A DNA stretch of 64,000 bases from Bacteroidales bacterium (GTDB taxonomy: Bacteria; Bacteroidota; Bacteroidia; Bacteroidales; TTA-H9). Where the stretch lies: positions 33,881-97,880 of the forward strand of contig JAQVCV010000007.1 of assembly GCA_028689615.1 (NCBI GenBank), given 5' to 3'. The position numbers and the translations under genes were made by a program. Numbering within the stretch: the first letter of the stretch is position 1; each line of letters opens with the position of its first letter. The notes beneath the pieces are model-generated. The model was not told the DNA's origin. It did not search any database and was given only the letters and a program-made list of their open reading frames with translations. This document shows positions 1 to 9,200 of this stretch, one piece after another.

Positions 1-80
1 TGTGTGTCCCTATGTCGAAGTCAGGCGTTTTTCAAATGCATTCAACTAGGAGCAATTTCTTTTGTTTTTGTGAGATACAA

Positions 81-112
81 AAGCGGGAACCGGCATCTGT
101 CGGTTCCCGCTT
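81..112 (-). terminator. Hairpin terminator after the NuoG-like gene
   Basis: A perfect 12-bp inverted repeat (AAGCGGGAACCG / CGGTTCCCGCTT, loop of 8) lies about 50 bp past the stop of the minus-strand oxidoreductase operon. On the minus strand it is followed by TTGTATC, a weak U-tract, so termination is likely but may be incomplete. Positions 1-80 hold nothing else I recognise. Confidence 0.7.
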
Positions 113-164
113 GAAATAAATGCACCGCGGAGGTCGGGGATGATTTCCCGGGCAGTGTCGATGG

Positions 165-3100
165 TTAGTTCAATGCTTCACCAAAAGCTTCGTCGGCCAT
201 TCTGATCAAGGCGTCGCACCCGTAATTGAACTGGCGGCCGGGGTTGTCGCCTGTTGTGGTTTCGAGCTTCAGGTGCTGGCATTTTTTGCCGGGAAGCAGT
301 TTTACCATCTCCATGAAAATGGCATCATGATCGGCTGGTGTTTCCATTCCAAACTGCCCGCAAAGATCAGCTAACCATTGCAGCGATGTGAGTTGGGTCC
401 GGGGTTCCATCACGGCTTGGAAGGGTTGGGCATTGCGCTGGGTGTTGGTAAACGACCCGCCAATCTCGAAGGGGAATGAAGCTGGCAATACCAGGTCGGC
501 CATTTCGGCTGTTGGTGTCATGAAGTAATCCATCACAGCCACGAAGCGGGCTTTGGCCAGTTTCGGTTTTACATTGCCGTTGATGGCGCATCCCACCGGG
601 TCTTCGCCAAAAATGACAATGTTTGCCAGTTTCCCTTCTTCGAAGAGTTCGCGCACGCAACCAGATGTTTCGGGCACTTCGGTACCCCAAGCATCCGCCA
701 TCCGGCTTCTGAACAAAGGGTCGGCAATGGGCTGGTGACCTATGCCAAGGGTGGGCCTGATGCCCATATCCCATAATCCCTGCGAGTTGTTGCTTTCACG
801 CAACGGGAGAACCCCGGTCATGGTTTTGCCATGTTTGCCCGTGACCAGGGCCAGGTTGATGGCTTCGGTGGTGGCTGCCGACGACAGTTCTTTTTCGCTG
901 AAGATAAGCACTGCGTTCTGACACAGGTTGTAGTCGTTGGCCAACTCCTCCACTTCGGCACGGTTTAATCCCGATTGGGCTATGAGGGTTTCGTAATCGA
1001 GAGCCAGCAGGGCATCGCGCCACTCTTCAAAACCGGTGGTAACGGCTTTCAGGTACATGTCGTTCTGTTTGCCACTGGCCACCAGGTAGTGGTTCATGGC
1101 TTTCAGGAGGGCATAGTAGTTGGCGGCACGGTAGGTGGTGGTGGCTTTGTAGTTGAGCGGGCTGTCAACATCGGTTGTGATGTTTATCAGAGGAAGCCCC
1201 TCTTTGAAGCGGGTATTTTCAACCAAAAAGCTCACCACGGGATGGTCGGTGTTTAAGGCGCAACCCAGTACGAAGAATTTTTTCACTCCGTGAAGGTCGT
1301 TGAAAGGCACTCCAAAATCGCCATTCTGCAGATAACCGTTTCCTCGGCCCAAATAGTGGAATCCCGTTATATTGTTGGTTTTTACACCTCCACGAGCCAG
1401 TTTTTGGATGAGGTACAACTCCTCGTTGGTGAGGCGGGCGCCAGCCATGAACGCGGTTTCGTCGGGTTTGGCGCTCATTATTTTTTCTTTCAAAATGCAG
1501 AGGGCCTTGTCGAACGAAATCTCTTTCCACTCGTTGTTTTCACGCAGAAGGGGCTTGGTGATCCGTCCGGCATGGTTCAACAGCCGGTATCCAAATTTGA
1601 TGCGGCGGTTGATGTTGCCAGTCAGGTTGATGATGCCGGTGCGACCCTCTGCTGCGTGGAAGAAGCCCTTGTGGTGCATCAGGTTGACCTCGAATCCTTC
1701 GCTGCCCATGAAATCAATAACTGGTGCCGGTTTAAGAGGCACCGGACCAGGCTTGAACGGTACGTTCTCGCTGATAGCGCCTGTTGGGCAGGCCGAGATG
1801 CACAGTCCGCACGATTCGCAATGGGTTTCGAGCAGCGAGCCGGCTCCGGCAGGAGCCACGAAGGTGTCGAAACCGCGGTTGACCAACCCCAAAGCAGAGG
1901 CGCCGACCACTTCGCGGCAAATGCGAACGCACCTGCTGCAAAGCACACATTTGTTGTTGTCGATCTCGATGAAGGGGTGCCGGAAATCCACGTCGTATTG
2001 CTTGAATTCGCCCGTGTAGTGGTTTTGCACTGCTCCGTATTCGGTGGCGTATTTTTTCAGGTCGCAGGTGTAGATAGCCCCGCATCCGCACTCCAGGCAA
2101 CGTTGTGCCTCGTGGTGTGTCGCCTCTTCGCCGTTGTAACCCAATTCCACTTCGTTGAAATTGAAGCGGTCGGCAGCGTCAAGCACGGGCATCTCTTCGC
2201 GTGGCTGCAAGGTGTATCGGCCTTCCAGTAATTCAGGTGAAAGTTCTGTGAAGTTCTCGCGGCGGCTGATGAACTCTTTTTTCATGGGTTCTACAGGCAA
2301 GCCTTGCAGGAAGAGGTGGCAGCTGTGCGAGGCTATACGAGCCTGTGCCACGGCTTCGATGATGGTGGCCGGACCTGTAACGCCATCGCCTGCTGCAAAC
2401 ACACCCGGAATTCCGGTTTGAAGGGTGAGCTTGTCGGCTTCCACATCGCCCCATTTGGTGAGCGAGAGCTTTCCTCCAACTGCATGAGCGTTGATGTCGT
2501 CGAGGAAGGTTACTTCGGTTTTCTGGCCGATGGCTGCCAGAATGTAGTCAACCCTGATGTCGTATTCCGATCCTTCAACCGGCATCGGACGCCGACGACC
2601 TGAGGCATCGGGTTCGCCGAGGGCCATGCGGATGCACCGCACACTTTCTAGTTTGCCGGCGGAGTCTTTGTTTACGCGCGTGGGATTGGTCAGGAAGAGG
2701 TATTCAACCCCCTCAAGTTTCGATTCGTGTATCTCGATGGGGTTGGCGGGCATTTCGGCTTCCGTTCGGCGATAAATCACGTAAACCTTTTCAGCACCAC
2801 ACCTGATGCTTGTGCGGCAACAGTCCATGGCCGTATTTCCGCCACCTACAACAGCCACTGTTTTGCCGCTGAAATCGGCCCGTTTGCCAGTCATTTCCAT
2901 GTTTCGCAGGAAATCAATTCCCGAGAATACGTTCTCGGCGTCGTCGCCTTCGCATCCCAGTTTAGTCCCTTTTTGCGAACCAATGGTGAGGATGGTGGCA
3001 TGATAGAGGTTTTTAATATCGGCGTAGGAGAGGTTGTCGCCCAGTTTTTGGTTGCAATAGATGCGGGCTCCAAGGTCGGTTATGCGTCCGATTTCCTGAT

Positions 3101-3848
3101 CGAGTATGTCGTTCGGAAGGCGGTACTCAGGGATTCCGTAGCGCAGCCATCCACCGGGTTTGGGGTTGGCTTCGAAAATATCTACCTGATGACCTTCGCA
3201 TTGAAGCCAATATGCAGCCGAAAGGCCACCCGGACCTGCTCCGATCACGGCAACGTTTTTACCTGTTGAGGGCTTCACGTCAGGACGGAAAGGGGTTTGA
3301 GAAAACAGGTCGTAGTCGGCGGCAAACCGTTTCATGTAATCAATGCCCACGCCTGTTGGTTCGCCCAGCAGGTGGCGGCGGCAGGCTGCTTCGCAGGGGC
3401 GCACGCAAACACGGCCGCAAACGGCAGGCAGCGGGTTGGCTTCCTTGATCAATCCAATGGCTTCGGAGTACATCCCTTTGTCAATTAAAGAGATGTAGCC
3501 CTGAACATCTACTCCGGCCGGACAAGTTTGGCGGCAAGGGCCGAAACAATCGGCAAAATGGTTACTCAGAATTAATTCCAGGGCGGTGCGGCGCGATTTT
3601 CTGATGGCTTCGCTGCTGGTGTTCACCTCCATGCCTTCGGCAATACGGGTTGAACAAGCTGGCTGGTGGCCGCGCATCCCTTTTACTTCTACCACACACA
3701 GGTAGCACGATGAGTAAGGATCGAGGCGTGGATCGTGGCAAAGGGTTGGTATTTCAATCTGATGACGGCGGGCAACTTCGAGGATGGATTCACCAGGCTG
3801 ACCTTGTACAATCTTTCCGTCAATGATGAGGTTGATGATATCGTTCAT
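165..3848 (-). CDS. NuoG-like/GltD-like fused Fe-S flavoprotein oxidoreductase subunit
   Basis: This 1227-residue protein would be the large electron-transfer subunit of a soluble NAD(P)H oxidoreductase. Domains in order: a ferredoxin-type [2Fe-2S] domain (Cys37, 48, 51, 65); the NuoG-type His-Cys box (His97, Cys101, 105, 109); a GltD/NfnL-type Cys-rich helical segment (Cys144, 148, 152, 156); an FAD Rossmann motif GAGPGG near residue 205; an NAD(P)H motif GGGNTA near 335; two [4Fe-4S] ferredoxin motifs near 640-690; and a C-terminal molybdopterin-oxidoreductase-like domain as in NuoG. I see neither an [FeFe] H-cluster motif nor an obvious formate dehydrogenase Cys/Sec site. It is the last gene of an operon with NuoF- and NuoE-like subunits, 20 bp downstream of the former. 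The architecture resembles electron-bifurcating BfuABC/NfnABC enzymes; the actual reaction is inferred. Confidence 0.8.
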   Translation of the reverse strand: MNDIINLIIDGKIVQGQPGESILEVARRHQIEIPTLCHDPRLDPYSSCYLCVVEVKGMRGHQPACSTRIAEGMEVNTSSEAIRKSRRTALELILSNHFADCFGPCRQTCPAGVDVQGYISLIDKGMYSEAIGLIKEANPLPAVCGRVCVRPCEAACRRHLLGEPTGVGIDYMKRFAADYDLFSQTPFRPDVKPSTGKNVAVIGAGPGGLSAAYWLQCEGHQVDIFEANPKPGGWLRYGIPEYRLPNDILDQEIGRITDLGARIYCNQKLGDNLSYADIKNLYHATILTIGSQKGTKLGCEGDDAENVFSGIDFLRNMEMTGKRADFSGKTVAVVGGGNTAMDCCRTSIRCGAEKVYVIYRRTEAEMPANPIEIHESKLEGVEYLFLTNPTRVNKDSAGKLESVRCIRMALGEPDASGRRRPMPVEGSEYDIRVDYILAAIGQKTEVTFLDDINAHAVGGKLSLTKWGDVEADKLTLQTGIPGVFAAGDGVTGPATIIEAVAQARIASHSCHLFLQGLPVEPMKKEFISRRENFTELSPELLEGRYTLQPREEMPVLDAADRFNFNEVELGYNGEEATHHEAQRCLECGCGAIYTCDLKKYATEYGAVQNHYTGEFKQYDVDFRHPFIEIDNNKCVLCSRCVRICREVVGASALGLVNRGFDTFVAPAGAGSLLETHCESCGLCISACPTGAISENVPFKPGPVPLKPAPVIDFMGSEGFEVNLMHHKGFFHAAEGRTGIINLTGNINRRIKFGYRLLNHAGRITKPLLRENNEWKEISFDKALCILKEKIMSAKPDETAFMAGARLTNEELYLIQKLARGGVKTNNITGFHYLGRGNGYLQNGDFGVPFNDLHGVKKFFVLGCALNTDHPVVSFLVENTRFKEGLPLINITTDVDSPLNYKATTTYRAANYYALLKAMNHYLVASGKQNDMYLKAVTTGFEEWRDALLALDYETLIAQSGLNRAEVEELANDYNLCQNAVLIFSEKELSSAATTEAINLALVTGKHGKTMTGVLPLRESNNSQGLWDMGIRPTLGIGHQPIADPLFRSRMADAWGTEVPETSGCVRELFEEGKLANIVIFGEDPVGCAINGNVKPKLAKARFVAVMDYFMTPTAEMADLVLPASFPFEIGGSFTNTQRNAQPFQAVMEPRTQLTSLQWLADLCGQFGMETPADHDAIFMEMVKLLPGKKCQHLKLETTTGDNPGRQFNYGCDALIRMADEAFGEALN

Positions 3849-3868
3849 ATGGTTTTTCTGATTGAGGA

Positions 3869-5647
3869 TTAGGATAATTCAATAGCATCGAACTTGCACT
3901 TACTGAAGCACATGCCGCATTTGATGCAAGCATCCTGGTTGATGGTATGGGGAGCTTTGCGTTGGCCGCTGATGGCGTTGGTGGGGCAATTGCGCGCGCA
4001 AACAGTACATCCGGTGCATTTGTCGGAAATGATGGTATAGGTGAGCAGGGGTTTGCACACTTTAGCCGGACATTTTTTGTGGTTGATGTGGGCCTCGTAC
4101 TCGTCGCGGAAGTAGCGCAAGGTGGTGAGCACGGGGTTGGGTGCAGTTTGACCGAGCCCGCACAGAGAATTGTCTTTGATCTGCTGGGCTAAATCAATCA
4201 GTTCGTCTATATCGCTGGGTTTTCCTTCGCCCTGTGTGATGCGCTCCAGAATCTCGAGCATTCGTTTGGTGCCAATGCGGCAAAAAGTGCATTTCCCACA
4301 CGATTCTTTACGCGTGAAATCGAGGAAGAATTTGGCTACATCCACCATGCAGGTGGTTTCGTCCATCACCACCATTCCGCCCGATCCCATGATGGCGCCC
4401 GTGGCTGTAACCGAGTCGTAATCAACTATGGTGTCGGCCAGGTACTCTGGAATGCATCCGCCCGATGGGCCACCCATTTGCACGGCTTTAAATTTCTTAT
4501 CGCCTTTGATGCCACCACCCAGCTTAAAGATCACATCGCGGATGGTCATCCCCATGGGCACTTCCACCAATCCCGAACGTTTTACTTTACCTGCCAGAGC
4601 AAACACTTTTGTCCCCTTGCTTTTTTCAGTTCCATAACGAGCGAAGGCTTCGGCGCCGTTAAGCACAATCCAGGGTATCCCGGCAAAAGTCTCCACGTTG
4701 TTGATGTTGGTGGGTTTGTTCCACAATCCGCTTTCGGCAGGGAACGGGGGACGTTTGCGGGGCATGCCGCGACGACCTTCCACCGAGGCTATCAGGGCTG
4801 TTTCTTCGCCACAAACAAAGGCACCTGCCCCCTCTTTGATGTGAATGTCGAAGCAGAAACCCGCAATTCCGCAGGCATTGTCGCCCAAATAACCCTTCGC
4901 CCGGGCCTGATCGAGGGCAATGTTGAGTCGTTTGATTGCCAGCGGGTATTCGGCACGGCAATAAATCACACCGTGTGAGGCACCGATAGCAAATCCTCCG
5001 ATGATCATTCCCTCGAGTACCGAGTGGGGATCGCCTTCCAGCACCGACCGATCCATGAATGCTCCCGGATCGCCTTCATCGGCATTGCAAATGATGTATT
5101 TCTCGTCGGATTGGTATCCCGATGCAAATTTCCATTTCAAACCGGTGGGAAAGCCACCACCACCGCGACCTCTCATCCCCGAATCGAGCACGGTTTTGAT
5201 CACATCGGCAGAGGTGAGTTTTTCGGCGGCAATTTTTCCGGCTGCTTTGTAGCCGCCACGGGCTTCGTATTCTTCGATTTTTTCAGGATCAATCATCCCG
5301 CAATTCCTCAGGGTGATCTTTACCTGATCTTTCACGAAACTGTCGTCGGGTGTGGCAAACAGGTCGGTTTGCACCAGGTATTCTTTTACAGGGCTGTGTT
5401 GGTTGATGTGTTTGTCAACCAACTCCACGGCTCGGTTTTCGTCAATTTCGCCGTAGAGATATACCCCCGATTCGTCGTGAATTTCGACCAGGGGTTCGCG
5501 GTAGCACATCCCCACGCAACTGGTGCGGGCAAGTTCTACATCGAGGTGTTCGGCAGTTATTAGCTCCTCTATTTTCTGGTAAGTTTTTCCGGCACCGGCA
5601 GCTATTCCGCAGCTTCCCAGGCCAACAATCACTTTGGTTTTTTGCAT
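3869..5647 (-). CDS. NuoF/HndC-like NADH- and FMN-binding subunit
   Basis: A 592-residue NuoF-family protein that should bind NAD(H), FMN and a [4Fe-4S] cluster. An N-terminal thioredoxin-like segment (1-100) is followed by the NuoF core with the glycine-rich RGRGGGGFPTG motif near 160 and a GADEGDPGAF-like motif near 205. The cluster motif CGKCTFCRIGT lies near 440. The C-terminus adds two [4Fe-4S] ferredoxin motifs (CTGCTVCARNC and CIKCGMCFSKC), as in HydB/HndC of bifurcating hydrogenases rather than respiratory NuoF. The N-terminal domain shows only Cys13, Cys44 and Cys48, one fewer than the usual four [2Fe-2S] ligands. It lies 20 bp from both operon neighbours. Confidence 0.88.
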   Translation of the reverse strand: MQKTKVIVGLGSCGIAAGAGKTYQKIEELITAEHLDVELARTSCVGMCYREPLVEIHDESGVYLYGEIDENRAVELVDKHINQHSPVKEYLVQTDLFATPDDSFVKDQVKITLRNCGMIDPEKIEEYEARGGYKAAGKIAAEKLTSADVIKTVLDSGMRGRGGGGFPTGLKWKFASGYQSDEKYIICNADEGDPGAFMDRSVLEGDPHSVLEGMIIGGFAIGASHGVIYCRAEYPLAIKRLNIALDQARAKGYLGDNACGIAGFCFDIHIKEGAGAFVCGEETALIASVEGRRGMPRKRPPFPAESGLWNKPTNINNVETFAGIPWIVLNGAEAFARYGTEKSKGTKVFALAGKVKRSGLVEVPMGMTIRDVIFKLGGGIKGDKKFKAVQMGGPSGGCIPEYLADTIVDYDSVTATGAIMGSGGMVVMDETTCMVDVAKFFLDFTRKESCGKCTFCRIGTKRMLEILERITQGEGKPSDIDELIDLAQQIKDNSLCGLGQTAPNPVLTTLRYFRDEYEAHINHKKCPAKVCKPLLTYTIISDKCTGCTVCARNCPTNAISGQRKAPHTINQDACIKCGMCFSKCKFDAIELS

Positions 5648-5667
5648 GGTAAAGTTCTTTTGAGGGT

Positions 5668-6198
5668 TTAGTCAGCCGCGGATTGACTTTCGCGGATGCG
5701 GATGTTTTTGAGGATCTTCACAGCTTCGGTTCCCGTGAGTTTGCCATAGGTCTCGTCGCCTATCATCATCACGGGTGCCAGCGAGCAGCAACCCAGGCAG
5801 GCTACCGACTCGAGCGTGAAAATTCCATCGGGAGTGGTTTGCCCGTCTTTTACTCCCAGAGCTTCTTCGAGGGCTTCTGTAACGGCGGTGGCATTCTGAA
5901 CATGACAAGCAGTGCCGTGACACACTTTAACGATGTATTTGCCAACAGGGTTGAGTCGAAACTGGGCATAAAAGGTGGCAACACCGTAAAGCTCGCTTAC
6001 CGCGATGCCGGTTTCGTCAGATATTTTTTTGAACACCTCGGCGGGGAGGTATCCCAGCATCTCCTGAACTCCTTGAAGAATAGGGATCAGGCTTCCTTTG
6101 CGCCCTTTGTAACGAGCCAGCAAAGGTTCGATTACCGACAGGTCGGGCGAAGGCAACATGCTCTGGTCATGGTTTTTTGCAATCCGATTGATTCTCAT
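5668..6198 (-). CDS. NuoE/HndA-like [2Fe-2S] subunit
   Basis: A 176-residue thioredoxin-fold [2Fe-2S] protein of the NuoE family. A helical N-terminal half (LGYLPAEVFKKISDETG) precedes the ligand motifs CHGTAC and CLGCC, which supply the four Cys ligands. It is the first gene of the three-gene operon and would pass electrons between the NuoF-like FMN site and other clusters. The start is the first ATG and sits about 32 bases below a good -7 box at 6236-6243. Length and motifs match the family. Confidence 0.88.
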   Translation of the reverse strand: MRINRIAKNHDQSMLPSPDLSVIEPLLARYKGRKGSLIPILQGVQEMLGYLPAEVFKKISDETGIAVSELYGVATFYAQFRLNPVGKYIVKVCHGTACHVQNATAVTEALEEALGVKDGQTTPDGIFTLESVACLGCCSLAPVMMIGDETYGKLTGTEAVKILKNIRIRESQSAAD

Positions 6199-6235
6199 TG
6201 GATAATTATATTAGGTGATTAATTTCTGAGCGTGG

Positions 6236-6243
6236 CAAAGGTA
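6236..6243 (-). promoter_or_regulatory. -7 box TACCTTTG for the NuoEFG-like operon
   Basis: On the minus strand the bases read TACCTTTG, matching the Bacteroidota -7 consensus TAnnTTTG. The predicted transcript start near 6230 gives a leader of about 32 bases. No clear TTTG is found at the -33 position. Confidence 0.55.
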
Positions 6244-6290
6244 TTGAAACGAATTTTTAAAAATCATAACGCTTTTTTTTTGACTTGATT

Positions 6291-9200
6291 TCAACTGTTT
6301 AAGTTTGTTGACACCGGGGTCTCAGGGGTGAAAAGGGCAACAGCAAGACGTTTTCGCCCATCCATTTTGATTTGAAGAGGGCTTTTAATTCTGACGTGTC
6401 TGAAAAACCGTGTAGTGGTGATGGGTTGCAAGGCTGCAAGTTTGTCCCAGTTGATGTAGCTTGAGGGCGAACCTTGTTGCACGCTGAAATAGCCCACGTT
6501 CATGCTCGTTACGTTGTGGAAGAAATGAGATCCGGAGGAGGCATCGAGAGGGAAATCTTCGAGGCTGGTTTCCACAATCACACGGGCATGTGAAATCTGG
6601 GGCCAGTTAACCGGAATTCCGATAAAACGGTCGCGGGTGCCCCATCTGCCAGGTCCGATCAACAAGTAGCGTCGGTTCTGATCTTCCATCATCCTGTTAA
6701 GCTGTTCTGCTTCGGCAGCCATTTCGAGTGTTTTGGTTTTATCGAAAAGCGCCGGATCAACATAGATAACATCCTCCACATCGTCAATCAGCCCGTTGCC
6801 CATGGCACGGTCGGTCCAAAGAAGTACATCGTCGGGATTGATCTCGTTGGTGTTGATGTTGTAATCCTGTGCATTGCCAATCAATGGTTTGATTTGAAGC
6901 AGATAGAAAGTGCTTCGGTAGTTGGCATCGCGGTTCAGGTCCACGGCAAACTCAATTTCAACCGGTGAACCCATGGCCTCTTTCACCACATCGAGCACCA
7001 CCTCGATGGTACGCGACAGGGGTACGTAATTGTATTTCAGCACATCGGCAAAATTCACGATTCGAGGCCCGGGTTTCGACAACCCCGGTGTTATGGTGTT
7101 GTTGTCGGGATTGAACACCGATGCACAGTGTTTGAGGGTCCCGTGTCGTTCGGCATCGTCAACTGTAAGACGCATGAGGCCGGCCTCTTCGCCATCGCGG
7201 TTGAGGTTGATGTCGGGGTGGTGCATGTTTACCGCGAAAAATTCTGTTTGCGAGCTGCGAAACTGGTCGCGCGGACTAGCGTTTTCGAGGGTGGGATATT
7301 TGGGCGAAAACCGGTATGCCTTTTCTCCTTCAACCACATAGCGTCCCAAGCCCAAAGCCAGCACCGAAAAACCCTCCTCGGGTTTCATGTGGCCAAAGGG
7401 ATAATAATTGTAGGATTGTGCCACGCCGCTGATGTGCGGGTAATAGGCATCCTCGTACCTGTTGCCTGCCACTTCCTGGAGCACCACAGCCATTTTTTCT
7501 TCTTCCAGCTTGTAATTGACAGCCCTTATGTAGCCACGTGCCACCGGCGAAAACACCGAGGCAAACACCAGCCTGATGGCGTCCATACATTGTTGAAGCC
7601 TTACGTCGTTGTCGGCGTGGTTGTTGGGGAGCAGGTAAGTTTCAAAAATTCCGGCGAAAGGTTGGTTGAGTGAGTCTTCAAACAGACCCGAGGAGCGCAC
7701 TGCTAAAGGAGAATCAATCATTCTGATGATCCGGCGCAAACGGCTGGTGAGCACCTCAGAGAGTTTCCCGGCCAGGAAGAGTTGTTTCACCGCTTCATAA
7801 TCTGTTTCGGTTAAAACTTTTGTATAGAGCTCATTCCTTTCCATAAAGCTTTCGAATTCGTCGCTTCCAATGATGAAAGTACGGGGAGCTCTGATGTTGA
7901 TGTTGGGAATGAGTTGCTGGAAGTCGAAATTGTAGATCAGGGTGTTGATGAATGCCAAACCACGTCCTTTCCCTCCAAGGCTTCCGGAGGTTAAAGTAAC
8001 GATGTTGGTTTCGTCGAGGGGCATGTTTTCTTCATAGGGGATTACTTTTCCTTTGTTTTGTTCAGAGCGGTGCTGCTGTATGGCGTCCAGCAGAAATTTG
8101 CGGATGTCGTTTGGGTTCTCGAAGTGTTCGAGTTTGAAAGGGTAAATGATGCGGGCTATTTGAATTTCGCCACGAGCCATGAACCAGAGCGAGAAGTGGT
8201 TACGTCGGGCATGGTAATGGAGCGAATCGTCGGGTATTGTGCGAAGCAGTTTTTCAAATTCGCGAAGGGTTCGGGCCGTGGCAATTGGGCGGCCGCGCGA
8301 GTCTTTGTAAACAAACGATCCAAATCCCAGATAGGTGCTGATGAAGTATTTGACATCCTGCACCAGGCTGTCTGAGTTTTTATCGATAAAGCTTGCCTTC
8401 AGCAGGAAAGCCTGGTGAGCGTTTTCGGCATCTGAACTTTGTATGATGATGGGGAGATCTTTCATGATGGAGCGCACCTCTTTCACAAGTTCAAACCCGG
8501 CAGTGTTGCTCATTTCGCCCTCTTTCGAGAATTTGACATCGGTGATGAGGCACAGCATGAATTCGCGGTACCTGGAGAAAATCTCCATTGCCTCCTCGTA
8601 ATCGGCTGCCAGTAGAATTTTTGGCCTCCCTCTAAGTTTCAGTACTTTAAATAGTTCGTCGGTGTTCACATCTTCAATCAGCCGGCGCGTTTGTTCCATC
8701 ACGTTGGAGTAGAGCAGTGGCAGGTATCGCGAGTAATACTTTGATGAATCTTCAACCAGCAGGATTACTCTCACCATACCCACCCGGGTGTCGTTCTCAA
8801 CATTTACCCTGTCTTCAAGGTGTTTCACCATGGCAAAGAACACTTTCGAGTCGCCATTCCAAACAAACACTTTGTCGATGGCGGTTTGCTGGTCGGTTTT
8901 GCGTGGCTCGAAGAGCCTGATGTCGGCATTGCTGTTGAGCAATACATAAATGGGTATATAAGGGAAAGCCTCACGGATTCGCCGGCTGATGTCGAAGGGT
9001 TGGTTTTTGTCAACGCCAACCATCAGTATGATAAGGTCGAAGTGTTTAACCTCGAGTTGTTCCATCGCTTCTTCAAAGGAACTTACTCCGGTAATTCTTG
9101 GTACGGAGGTGAGGTTCATTTGGTAATACTCGCCCAGGATGTGTTCGCTGAAACGACCCTCTTTCTCGATGCTGTAGGCGTCGTAGAGGTTAGCTACGAG

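Noticed and set aside
1290..2231. A 313-residue open frame on the plus strand
   Set aside because: It lies wholly opposite the NuoG-like gene, has no family features and follows that gene's codon pattern.
165..3848. An [FeFe] hydrogenase or formate dehydrogenase
   Set aside because: I find no H-cluster Cys motifs and no catalytic Cys/Sec in the molybdopterin-like domain.
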